64,000 nucleotides of DNA from positions 7,015,922-7,079,921 of the forward strand of contig NZ_CP048289.1 of NCBI RefSeq assembly GCF_014084105.1, in the 5' to 3' direction. A program made the translations under genes and the position numbers. Shown piece after piece: positions 25,002-33,958 of the stretch. The notes beneath the pieces are model-generated. The model saw only the letters and a program-made list of their open reading frames with translations. It was not told the origin of the DNA and ran no database searches. This DNA comes from Streptacidiphilus sp. P02-A3a. GTDB taxonomy: Bacteria > Actinomycetota > Actinomycetes > Streptomycetales > Streptomycetaceae. Numbering within the stretch: the stretch's first letter is position 1; every line of letters starts with the position of its first letter.

Positions 25002-28000
25002 TCAGTCGGTCTCGGCCAGCAGGCCGTCGATCAGGCGGGCGAGACCGGCGACGTGCGGCGGACGCAGGACGCCCAGGTGGTCGCCGCCGACCCGGTGGAC
25101 CTCCAGGCCGCCCGGGGTCAGCTCGCCCCAGCGCGCCAGGTAGTCCCGGTAGGACTGCCCGGAGTTCACATCGTGCGCACCGCCGGCCAGTTCGTCGCCG
25201 ATCAGCAGGTGCATCCGTCCCGGGTAGGGCCGGTGGCGGTACCCGAGGGTGGCCTGGGCCAGCTCGCGCCAGGCCTTGAGCCGCCCCGCCCAGAAGGTGT
25301 CCCCAGGTGAGGGCACCAACTTGGCGCCCTCGTCGATGACGTAGTCGAGCACCTTGAGGAACTCCTCCTGGAGCAGGACGATCTCCTCCTCGCCCACCGC
25401 CAGGTCGAGCTTGCGGAGCAGGTCCTCGCCGCGGGCGAACATCGCCACCTCCGCCCACAGGTTCCTGCGGGTGTGGCTGTCCAGGGCGGGGTCGAGCAGG
25501 GCGAAGGTGAGCTGCTCGCCGTCGCGGTGCAGCCGGTGCGCCAGTTCGCTGGTGACCGGTCCGGCGCCGCACCAGCCGAGCAGGTGGTACGGGCCGGTGG
25601 GCCGGATGGCGCGGATCCGGCCGAGGAACTGCTCGGCGACGCTGCCGATGCTCTGCGGGGAGGCGACGTCGAGGTGCAGGCCGGGCCACTCCAGGCCGAC
25701 CACGGGCCGGTCCTCGGCGAGGCGTTCGGCGAGGTGGACGTACCACTGGGCGCCGCCCGGGTAGACGCAGAACAGCGGTGGCCGCCCACCCTCGCGGCGC
25801 AGCCACAGCACCGGGTCCGCGAAGCCGTCGGTGGCCCGCGCCGGGTCGGCGGCGGGTGCGGGTACGAGGTCGGCGGCGACGGCGGGGTCGATCGCGCGGG
25901 CCAGGTCGGCGACCGTGCGGTGCTGGTAGAAGTCGCGGAAGGCGACCGCGATCCCGTGGTCCTCGCGGAGCCTGACGATGACCCGCATCGCGGTGAGCGA
26001 GTTCCCGCCGAGGTCGGTGAAGGAGTCGTCGACGCCGACCCGGGGCAGGCCGAGCACCTCGGCGAGGGCCGCTGCCAGGACGCCCTCCACGGCGGTGCGC
26101 GGCGCCAGGTACTGGGTGGCCGGACGGCTGCCGGTGTCGGGCTCGGGCAGGGCGTGCGGGTCGACCTTGCCGCTCGGGGTCAGCGGCAGGGCGTCCAGCA
26201 GGGCGAAGCCGGACGGGACGAGGTACGCGGGGAGGGTGCCGAGCAGCCAGTCCCGCAGCTCGGCGGGCCCGACGGCCGCGCCGTCGCGCGGTACCACGTA
26301 GGCGGCCAGGCTGTGCTCGCCGCCAGGCGCGGTGCGCACCCGGACACTGACCTCCCGGACCGCCGGGTGGCGCCGGAGCACGCCCTCCACCTCGCCGGGC
26401 TCGATGCGGTAGCCGCGGATCTTCACCTGGTCGTCTGCCCGGCCGCGGTACTCCAGCAGGCCGTCCTCCCGGTAGCGGGCCAGGTCGCCGGTGCGGTAGA
26501 GCCGGGCCCCGGGCACGGCCGCGTACGGGTCGGGGACGAAGCGGTCGGCGGTCAGCCCGGGCCGCTCGACGTAGCCCCGGGCCAACTGGGCACCACCGAT
26601 GTACAACTCGCCGATGACTCCGGCCGGGACCAGCCGCAGGTCGCGGTCGAGGATCCGCATCACGGTGTTGGCCGCCGGGCGGCCGATCGGCACCGGGCCA
26701 GGGGGCAGGGTGTCGGCCCCGGCCTTCAGGAAGGCGCAGCCCACGGTGGCCTCGGTCGGGCCGTAGTGGTTGACCACCGCCGTGGCCGGGGCGTGTTCGG
26801 CCCAGGTGCTGAGCATCTCGCGGGTGAGCGCCTCGCCGCCGATCACCAGCCGGTCGGTGGCGGAGGCGAGCGCGCCGGGCGACAGCGTCTGGTTGAGCAG
26901 GGCCAGGTGCGTGGGGGTCAGCTTGACCAGGCCGAACCCGCCGCGCTCCAGAGCGGCGACCAGGCCGTCCAGGCCGGGGGTGCCGTCGTCCACGGTGAGG
27001 GTGACCGGCTGGCCGGAGACCAGGGCCGGAAAGAGCGAGGTGACCGGGAGGTCGAAGGTCATCGCCGAGTACAGCGGTGAGCCGGTGCCGTGGACGGGCG
27101 GGAACTCGGCCACGGTCCAGGTCAGGTAGTTGACCAGGGAGCGGTGCTCGATCATCACGCCCTTGGGGGCGCCGGTGGAGCCGGAGGTGTAGACGACGTA
27201 GGCCAGGTTTCCCGGGGCGGCGGTCGGACAGAGATCGCCCTGGTCCAGCGCGTCGAGTCCCGGGTCGCGGTCGAGCAGTACGGCCTCGCCGGGGTGGCCG
27301 GAGACCAGGTCGGCCAGGTCCTGCTGGGTGAGCACGGCCACGGCGTCGGTGTCGGCGAGCAGCGCGGTCAGCCGCTGCGCGGGATGGGCGGGGTCGAGCG
27401 GAAGGTAGGCGCCACCGGCCTTCAGCACCGCGAGCAGCGCGGCGACCAGGTCGGGGCCCCGGCGCAGCAGCACCCCGACCCTGGACTCGGGGCCCACCCC
27501 GAGTGCGCGCAGCCGCCGGGCGATCCGGTTGGCGCGCGCGTTGAGTGCGGCGAAGTCGACGGTGCTGCCGTCGGCGCAGTGCAGCGCGACGGCGTCCGGG
27601 GTACGGGCGGCCTGCTGTTCGAACAGCTCGTGCACGCAGACGTCCGGGCAGGCGGCCTCGGCGCCGGTCGCCAGGTCGAGCAGCCGCCCGCGTTCCTCGG
27701 CACCGAGGAGGTCGGCCTCGGCGTCGCCCAGCGGGTCGGCGGCCATCTCCTCCAGGATCCGCCGGTAGAGCCCGGCCAGCCGCCGCCCGTTCGCCCGGCT
27801 GATCCACTCGGGGCGACCGGCCAGGAAGAACACGCCGGGGAAGGTCCAGGCGTCCAGCGCGAACTCGTTGGGGCTGACGTCGACGACCTTGCCGGACTCG
27901 ATCTGCCGGTTGTCCAGGACGTGGAAGTCCAGGTAGGTGAAGGACACTTCGACCAGCGGGGTGCCGTCACCCCAGGCGCGCTGCATCTCCGGCAGCGGGA

Positions 28001-31000
28001 AGCGGCGGTGCGGCCAGGCCGCCACCTCGGCGGCGAAGACCTGACCCGCCAGTTCGCGCCACGTGCCGCCGGTCAGTTCGACGCCGAGGGGCACGGTGTT
28101 GAGGTGCATGCCGCGCACCAGCTCACCGCCCGCGGTCTCCAGGCGGCCGTTGAAGACCAGTCCGCTGTGGAACCGGCGGCTGCCGGTGATCGTGGCCATC
28201 GCCTTCAGGTGGGCGGCGAACAGCACGCTCTTGAGCGGTACTCCGGCCGTGGAGGCCAGCCTGCGCAGGCCCGGCTCCAGGTCCCGGAACGCGACGGTGA
28301 CGTGGTATGGCCGCTCACCGGCCGACGGATCGGCGGCCCAGGAGGGCGGCAGGACGACCCGCTCGAAGTCGGCGACCTGCCGCTGCCAGTGCGCGCGGTC
28401 CTCGGCGTCGGCGAGGGAGCGCCGCTCCAGCGCGATGTGGTCGGCGTAGCGCACGGTGTGCCCGGGGACCCCGGCCGGGGCCCGGCCGTCGCGGATCGCC
28501 CGGTAGTCGCGCATCACCTCGTCGATCAGCGAGTGGTGGCTCCAGCCGTCGAGGATCGCGTGGCACTCGATGAAGGAGAAGGTCCAGCGGTCGTCGGCGG
28601 TCAGGTGGACGTGGAAGCGCAGCATCGGCGCCCGGCCGATGTCGAAGGGGGTGCGGCGGGTCCGGGTGGTGAACTCCTCCAGCTCGGTCCGGATCCGCTC
28701 GGCGTCGAGCCCGCGCAGGTCGTCGTAGCCGACCTCCACGGTCGCGTCGGCGTGTACCAGCTGGAGCGGCTCCGAGTAGCCGTCGAGGTCGAAGCTGGTG
28801 CGCACGATCTCGTGCCGCCGGGCGAGCAGGGCCGCGGCCTCCCGCATCGCGGGCAGCGAGAACGGCGCGTCGTCGACGAAGGGGAAGAGCGTGATGTTGT
28901 GGTACGGGCTCTCGTCCCGGTCCGCGAGCATCTGGTAGACCATCGCGGCCTGCACCATGGCGAGCGGGTAGGCGTCCGTCAGGCCGGGCGGCAGGGCGGC
29001 GCGGTCGGCCTCCGAGAGCAGCGTGAACGGCGCCACCCGCTGCTCCTCGACGCTGGTCGGCCCGCCGGGCTTGACGGTGTCGGCGAACCGCGCCAGTTCC
29101 TCGACGGTCTGGTGCACCAGCAGGTTCTGCACCGTCAGATCGGTCCCGCGCCGGCGCAGCGCGCCGACGACCTTGATCGCCCGGATCGAGTCGCCGCCCA
29201 GGTCGAAGAAGTTGTCGAGGGCACCGACGCGCGGCATGCCCAGGACCTCGGTCCAGGTCTCGGCGACGATCCGCTCGGTGCTGGTGCGGGGCGCGAGGTG
29301 TCCGGGGCCGCCCAGGGCGCGGTGGGTGTCGGGGTCGGGCAGGGCGCGGCGGTCGATCTTGCCGTTGGCCGTCATCGGGAAGGCGTCGAGCGGGACGAAG
29401 ACCGCGGGCACCATGTAGCCGGGCAGCGTCCGGCCGAGCGCGGTGCGCAGCCCGGACACGTCCAGGGTGCGGCTCGCCCGGGGCGCGACGTACGCGACCA
29501 GCCGGGACTCCCGTTCCCCGGCTCGGCGGTGGGCCACCACCAGGCTCTTGTCCACGTCGGGCAGGCCGCCGATGGCCGCCTCGATCTCGCCGGGCTCGAT
29601 CCGGTGGCCGCGGATCTTCACCTGGTCGTCGGCCCGGCCGAGGAACTCCAGTTCGCCGTCGGCGCCGTAGCGGGCCAGGTCGCCGGTCCGGTACACCCTG
29701 GCGCCCGGCACAACGGCGTACGGGTCGGGCAGGAACCGCTCGGCGGTCAGCCCCGGACGCCGCAGGTAGCCGCGGGCCACCCCGGGACCGGAGACGTAGA
29801 GCTGGCCCGGCACGCCGATCGGCACCAGGTTGAGGTCCGCGTCGAGGAGGTGGAGCCGCAGGTCGCCGAGCGGGCGGCCGATCGGGCTGCGCCGGTCGCC
29901 ACCGGCCTCCTCGGCCCGCACCCGGCGGTGGGTGACGTGGACGGTGGTCTCGGTGATGCCGTACATGTTGACCAACGTCGGCCGCTGGTCGCCGAACCGG
30001 TCGAACCAGGGCGCCAGTTCGGCGACGTCCAGGGCCTCGCCGCCGAAGACCACGGTCCGCAGCGCGAGCGCGTGGGGGAAAGGGTCGGCCAGGGCGACGG
30101 CCTCCTGCAGGCCGCGGAAGGCCGAGGGGGTCTGGTTGAGCACCGTGACGCGCTCGGAGACCAGCAGGTCGAGGAAGTCCTGCGGGGAGCGCGAGAGGGC
30201 GAACGGCACCACCACGGCCCGGCCGCCGTTGAGCAGCGCGCCCCACAGCTCCCAGACCGAGAAGTCGAAGGCGTAGGAGTGGAACAGCGTCCACACGTCC
30301 TCGGGGCCGAAGCCGAACTCCTCCTGGCAGGAGCGCAGCAAGCGCAGCACGTTGGCGTGGCTGACCGGCACGCCCTTGGGGGCGCCGGTGGATCCCGAGG
30401 TGTGGATGACGTAGGCGGTGTTGCCGCAACTCGCCCGTGGGGCGGGGTCGGTGTCGGGCCAGTCCTGGTCGTCCTCGTCGGGCAGCAGGGTGGTGACGGC
30501 CTCCTCCTCCCCGCGCCGGTCGGTGACCAGGCAGGCCACCTGGGCGTCGGCGAGGATGTACGAGAGCCGCTCGGCCGGCTGGCCCGGGTCCAGCGGGAGG
30601 TAGCCCGCACCGGACTTGAGTACGGCGAGCAGGGCCACCACCAGCTCCGGCCCGCGCTCGAAGCGCACGCCGACCAGCGCCTCCGGCCCGGCGCCCAGCG
30701 CCATCAGCCGGTGGGCGAGGCGGTTGGCGCGGGAGTTGAGCTCCGCGTAGGTCAGCGCGACGCCGTCGCAGGTGACCGCGACGGCGTCGGGGGTGCGCGC
30801 GGCCCACTCCTGGAACACCTCGGGGATGGTCTCCTCGGCGCGGTAGTCGCGGCCGGATCCGCTCCAGGAGGCCAGGAGCTCGCGCTCGGCGTCGGACAGC
30901 AGGTCGAGTCGGTTGACCGGACGGCCGGGGTCGGCGGCGATACCGGCCAGCAGCCGCAGGTAGTGCCCGATGGTCCGCTCGATCGTCGCCGCGTCGAACA

Positions 31001-32303
31001 GCGCTGACGCGTATTCCAGTTGGCCGGTGACGGAGCCGTCGGCGGTACCGGCCAGGGCGAGACCGAGGTCGAACTTGGCGGTGCGCCAGTCCACCGGCTG
31101 CTGCTCGGCGCGCAGCGCGCCCGGTTCGGCCGGGGTGTACGCGGCGAGTTGGAAGACCACCTGGAAGATCGGATTGCGGGAGGGGTCGCGCTCGGGCGCC
31201 AGCTCGTCGACCAGCCGCTCGAACGGCGTCTCCTGGTGGGTGAACGCTCCGAGCGCGGTTTCCCTGACGCGGCCCAGCAGTTCGAGGAATGACGGATCGC
31301 CGGAGAGGTCGGTGCGCAGCGCCACGGTGTTGGCGAACAGGCCCACCATGGCCTGGGTGTCGGCCCCCTCCCGGCCCGCGACCGGGGTGCCGACCACCAC
31401 GTCGGTCTGCCCGCAGAGGCGGCCGAGCAGCAGCTGGAAGGCGGCCAGGAAGGCCATGAACGGGGTGGCTCCCCGACTGCGCCCCAACTCCGTTATCTGC
31501 GAGGCTAGTTCGGCGGGCACGGTGAACCTGGCGGTGGCTCCGGCCGAGTCCCGGACCGGACCGCGGGGCCGGTCGGTGGGCAGTGCGAGCGGCGCGAGGT
31601 CGGCCAGGGTGGTCCGCCAGTAGGCGAGTTGACCGGCCAGCCGGTCACCGGACAGGTGCGTCCGCTGCCAGGCGGCGAAGTCCAGGTACTGCACGCCAGG
31701 GGGGTCCAGCGGGTCGGGCAGGTCGGCGGCGAACGCCCGGTAGAGCCGGTCGAGTTCGCCGAGCAGGACCCCCTCCGACCAGCCGTCCGAGGCGATGTGG
31801 TGGACCGTCAGCAACAGCGCGCAGCCGCCGTCGGGGAGCCGCGCGAGCAGCGCCCGGACGGGGTGCTCGGTGGCCAGGTCGAGCGGCCGCGCGCCGTCCC
31901 CGGCCACCAGTTCGGCGAGCCTTCGCTCCGCCTGCTCCGGCTCCTCGGAGCACAGGTCGACCGTGGTCAGGGCGATCGGCCCGGGCGGGTCGATCACCAG
32001 CAGCGGCTCGTCGTCCACGGCTGGGTGGCGGGTGCGCAGCACCTCGTGCCGGGCCACCAGCGCGTCCAGCGCGCGCCGCAGGGCCACCGGGTCGACCGGG
32101 CCGGGCAGACGCAGCAGCAGCGGCATGAGGTATTCGGTGCCGCCCGGCAGGAGCTGGTCGAGCACCCACATCCGGTGCTGCGCGAACGACAGCGGAAGAG
32201 CGCCGTCCCGGGGCACGGGGGCGATCCCGTCCTCCCGCCTCTTCGTCAGGCCGCGCAGGCGCCGTTGCAGCAGCTCCGTGCGGGAGCTCGGGCTCGTGCT
32301 CAT
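25002..32303 (-). CDS. NRPS, C-A(Thr)-T-CmodAA-A(Asp)-T-TE, cysteine thioesterase
   Basis: 2433 residues from ATG with AGGAAGG upstream. Order: condensation (HHIASDG, about residue 170), A1 (A3 core near 640), carrier (LGGDSIRAI, about 1037), a second condensation domain with ECHAILDGWS near 1249 (first His of HHxxxDG is Cys), A2 (near 1714), carrier (LGGNSL, about 2100), thioesterase (near 2243). By-eye pockets: A1 is D-F-W-N-V-G-M-V-H-K, one change from the Thr code. A2 is D-L-T-K-V-G-H-V-G-K, one change from the Asp code. The second C domain (YPLAMVQAAMVY, SEPLQLVH) resembles dehydrating CmodAA domains, fitting a Thr donor. The TE elbow is GWCGAG, Cys instead of Ser. The C-terminal TE makes this the final enzyme. 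No epimerisation domain is present. Confidence 0.92.
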   Translation of the reverse strand: MSTSPSSRTELLQRRLRGLTKRREDGIAPVPRDGALPLSFAQHRMWVLDQLLPGGTEYLMPLLLRLPGPVDPVALRRALDALVARHEVLRTRHPAVDDEPLLVIDPPGPIALTTVDLCSEEPEQAERRLAELVAGDGARPLDLATEHPVRALLARLPDGGCALLLTVHHIASDGWSEGVLLGELDRLYRAFAADLPDPLDPPGVQYLDFAAWQRTHLSGDRLAGQLAYWRTTLADLAPLALPTDRPRGPVRDSAGATARFTVPAELASQITELGRSRGATPFMAFLAAFQLLLGRLCGQTDVVVGTPVAGREGADTQAMVGLFANTVALRTDLSGDPSFLELLGRVRETALGAFTHQETPFERLVDELAPERDPSRNPIFQVVFQLAAYTPAEPGALRAEQQPVDWRTAKFDLGLALAGTADGSVTGQLEYASALFDAATIERTIGHYLRLLAGIAADPGRPVNRLDLLSDAERELLASWSGSGRDYRAEETIPEVFQEWAARTPDAVAVTCDGVALTYAELNSRANRLAHRLMALGAGPEALVGVRFERGPELVVALLAVLKSGAGYLPLDPGQPAERLSYILADAQVACLVTDRRGEEEAVTTLLPDEDDQDWPDTDPAPRASCGNTAYVIHTSGSTGAPKGVPVSHANVLRLLRSCQEEFGFGPEDVWTLFHSYAFDFSVWELWGALLNGGRAVVVPFALSRSPQDFLDLLVSERVTVLNQTPSAFRGLQEAVALADPFPHALALRTVVFGGEALDVAELAPWFDRFGDQRPTLVNMYGITETTVHVTHRRVRAEEAGGDRRSPIGRPLGDLRLHLLDADLNLVPIGVPGQLYVSGPGVARGYLRRPGLTAERFLPDPYAVVPGARVYRTGDLARYGADGELEFLGRADDQVKIRGHRIEPGEIEAAIGGLPDVDKSLVVAHRRAGERESRLVAYVAPRASRTLDVSGLRTALGRTLPGYMVPAVFVPLDAFPMTANGKIDRRALPDPDTHRALGGPGHLAPRTSTERIVAETWTEVLGMPRVGALDNFFDLGGDSIRAIKVVGALRRRGTDLTVQNLLVHQTVEELARFADTVKPGGPTSVEEQRVAPFTLLSEADRAALPPGLTDAYPLAMVQAAMVYQMLADRDESPYHNITLFPFVDDAPFSLPAMREAAALLARRHEIVRTSFDLDGYSEPLQLVHADATVEVGYDDLRGLDAERIRTELEEFTTRTRRTPFDIGRAPMLRFHVHLTADDRWTFSFIECHAILDGWSHHSLIDEVMRDYRAIRDGRAPAGVPGHTVRYADHIALERRSLADAEDRAHWQRQVADFERVVLPPSWAADPSAGERPYHVTVAFRDLEPGLRRLASTAGVPLKSVLFAAHLKAMATITGSRRFHSGLVFNGRLETAGGELVRGMHLNTVPLGVELTGGTWRELAGQVFAAEVAAWPHRRFPLPEMQRAWGDGTPLVEVSFTYLDFHVLDNRQIESGKVVDVSPNEFALDAWTFPGVFFLAGRPEWISRANGRRLAGLYRRILEEMAADPLGDAEADLLGAEERGRLLDLATGAEAACPDVCVHELFEQQAARTPDAVALHCADGSTVDFAALNARANRIARRLRALGVGPESRVGVLLRRGPDLVAALLAVLKAGGAYLPLDPAHPAQRLTALLADTDAVAVLTQQDLADLVSGHPGEAVLLDRDPGLDALDQGDLCPTAAPGNLAYVVYTSGSTGAPKGVMIEHRSLVNYLTWTVAEFPPVHGTGSPLYSAMTFDLPVTSLFPALVSGQPVTLTVDDGTPGLDGLVAALERGGFGLVKLTPTHLALLNQTLSPGALASATDRLVIGGEALTREMLSTWAEHAPATAVVNHYGPTEATVGCAFLKAGADTLPPGPVPIGRPAANTVMRILDRDLRLVPAGVIGELYIGGAQLARGYVERPGLTADRFVPDPYAAVPGARLYRTGDLARYREDGLLEYRGRADDQVKIRGYRIEPGEVEGVLRRHPAVREVSVRVRTAPGGEHSLAAYVVPRDGAAVGPAELRDWLLGTLPAYLVPSGFALLDALPLTPSGKVDPHALPEPDTGSRPATQYLAPRTAVEGVLAAALAEVLGLPRVGVDDSFTDLGGNSLTAMRVIVRLREDHGIAVAFRDFYQHRTVADLARAIDPAVAADLVPAPAADPARATDGFADPVLWLRREGGRPPLFCVYPGGAQWYVHLAERLAEDRPVVGLEWPGLHLDVASPQSIGSVAEQFLGRIRAIRPTGPYHLLGWCGAGPVTSELAHRLHRDGEQLTFALLDPALDSHTRRNLWAEVAMFARGEDLLRKLDLAVGEEEIVLLQEEFLKVLDYVIDEGAKLVPSPGDTFWAGRLKAWRELAQATLGYRHRPYPGRMHLLIGDELAGGAHDVNSGQSYRDYLARWGELTPGGLEVHRVGGDHLGVLRPPHVAGLARLIDGLLAETD

Positions 32304-32485
32304 CCTTCGCCTTCCTGTGCGTACGACGGGTCCACTCCGGTGGCGGTCCACCGGCCGGGCGACAGCCTGCCGACTGCGGAAGGGGGGCGGCAGGGTCAGC
32401 CCGGCGAAGCCGGTGACGGCGGACTGCTCGTGTGACTGCCGGTCTTTCTCTGTCCCGGGAGCGGACGAGCTCGCAGCATCGAGCC
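32304..32485. promoter_or_regulatory. Divergent promoter region, NRPS/exporter
   Basis: 182 bp between the divergent starts of the two-module NRPS and the MFS exporter. It must hold the NRPS promoter and probably that of the exporter. No clear -10/-35 or operator could be picked out by eye. Confidence 0.45.
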
Positions 32486-33781
32486 ATGACCGACATCGCA
32501 CCCGTGCGCGAGGAAGTCCCCGAGGAGGTTCCGCCGTTGCTGCGCAACCGGGACTTCCTCCTGCTGTGGCAGGGGGCGGCGGTCTCCGGACTGGGCTCCA
32601 ACGCCTCCAGCGTGGCCTATCCACTGCTGGTCCTCGCACTGACCGGCTCGGCGGCCGACGCCGGGCTCACCGGATTCGTCGCGCTGCTGCCGCAACTCCT
32701 CTTCCAGCTCCCGGCGGGAGTGCTGGTCGACCGCTGGGACCGCAGGCGGACGATGGTCTGGTGCGACGTGCTGCGCGGCCTGGCCCTCGGCAGCGTCGCG
32801 GCAACGCTGCTGCTGCACCGGCTGGTGCTGCCGTACATCCTGGTGGTCGGCTTCGTCGAGGGCACGCTGACCGTGGTCTTCCGGATCGCCGCCTCCTCGG
32901 CCGTCCCCAACGTGGTCCATCCCTCACAGCTCGCCGCGGCGCTGTCCCGCAACGAGGCGCGGACCCGCGGCGCCCAGATGCTCGGCAGGCCGCTGGGCGG
33001 CCTGCTGTTCGGGATCGGCAACGCGGTGCCGTTCGTCTTCGACACCGCCAGCTACCTGTGGTCGCTGGTCACCCTGCTGCTGATCCGCAGTGAGTTCCAG
33101 GCCGAGCGGCGCCCCCGCGGCGTCCCGCTGCGCCGCGAAGTCACCGAGGGCATGGGTTGGTTGTGGCGCAGGCCGTTCCTGCGCACCACGACCTTCCTGA
33201 TCGCGGGCAGCAACCTGCTGTTCCAGGCGCTCTTCCTGACGGTCATCGTGATGGCCCGGGGCCACGACGGCTCCTCGGCTGCGATCGGCGTGATGTTCGG
33301 GGTGGCGGCGGTCGGCGGGGTGCTCGGCTCCCTGGTGGCTCCGGCGGCGGAGCGCCGGCTGTCGATGAGGACGGTGGTGATCGGTGCCAACTGGGCCTGG
33401 GCGCTGCTGGTTCCGGTGCTGCTGACGGTCCACGACCCGTATCTGATCGGCGGGGTCTACGCGCTGATGTGCTTCGTCGGGCCGGTCTGGAACGTGGTGA
33501 TCTCCGCCTACCAGCTCGCGGTCACGCCGGACGCCATCCAGGGCCGGGTGCTGGGCGCCGTCGGGCTGATCTCCTTCGGCGCGATCCCGTTGGGCTCGCT
33601 GATCGGCGGCCAGCTCCTCTCCGGGCTCGGAGCGGTGTCCACCGTGTGGGTGCTGACCGCCTGGATGCTGCTGCTCGCGGTGACCGCGTCCCTCAGCCCC
33701 TCGGTGCGCTCCGCCCCCGCCCTCACCGGTGCCACCGCGACCGCCGCGGAGCCCGAGCCCGCGCCCGCGCCGACCGCCTGA
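32486..33781 (+). CDS. MFS exporter (DHA3/EntS-like)
   Basis: 431 residues from ATG. Twelve hydrophobic segments are suggested. The N-terminus FLLLWQGAAVSGLGSNASSV and the loop LVDRWDRRRTMVWCDVLRG (MFS motif A region) match the DHA3 group that includes enterobactin exporters and many antibiotic efflux pumps. It lies alone between the two NRPS genes, divergent from one and convergent with the other, so it is probably the export or self-resistance pump for the peptide. The C-terminal tail is a Glu-Pro/Ala-Pro low-complexity stretch. The ribosome site is weak. Confidence 0.88.
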   Translation: MTDIAPVREEVPEEVPPLLRNRDFLLLWQGAAVSGLGSNASSVAYPLLVLALTGSAADAGLTGFVALLPQLLFQLPAGVLVDRWDRRRTMVWCDVLRGLALGSVAATLLLHRLVLPYILVVGFVEGTLTVVFRIAASSAVPNVVHPSQLAAALSRNEARTRGAQMLGRPLGGLLFGIGNAVPFVFDTASYLWSLVTLLLIRSEFQAERRPRGVPLRREVTEGMGWLWRRPFLRTTTFLIAGSNLLFQALFLTVIVMARGHDGSSAAIGVMFGVAAVGGVLGSLVAPAAERRLSMRTVVIGANWAWALLVPVLLTVHDPYLIGGVYALMCFVGPVWNVVISAYQLAVTPDAIQGRVLGAVGLISFGAIPLGSLIGGQLLSGLGAVSTVWVLTAWMLLLAVTASLSPSVRSAPALTGATATAAEPEPAPAPTA

Positions 33782-33808
33782 CCCGACCGACATACGAGAG
33801 CCGCCCCC

Positions 33809-33840
33809 GCGCGGCGCACGGCACCCGCCGTGCGCCGCGC
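33809..33840. terminator. Hairpin after the MFS exporter gene
   Basis: A perfect 14-bp inverted repeat (gcgcggcgcacggc and complement) with a 4-nt loop, 28 bp after the exporter stop. Probably terminates the exporter transcript. Confidence 0.8.
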
Positions 33841-33908
33841 TCCACGTGTGCGCGGGCCCGCCACCGGGGTCGGCCACCAGGGCCCGCGGCCGACCCGGCC
33901 GCGGAGAA

Positions 33909-33950
33909 GCGTCCGCCCGCCGCCCCCCGGTGGGGGCGGCGGGCGGACGC
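33909..33950. terminator. Hairpin after the three-module NRPS gene
   Basis: A perfect 18-bp inverted repeat (gcgtccgcccgccgcccc and complement) with a 6-nt loop, 8 bp beyond the NRPS stop on the minus strand. With the hairpin at 33809 it insulates the two convergent transcripts. Confidence 0.82.
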
Positions 33951-33958
33951 TCGGGGAG

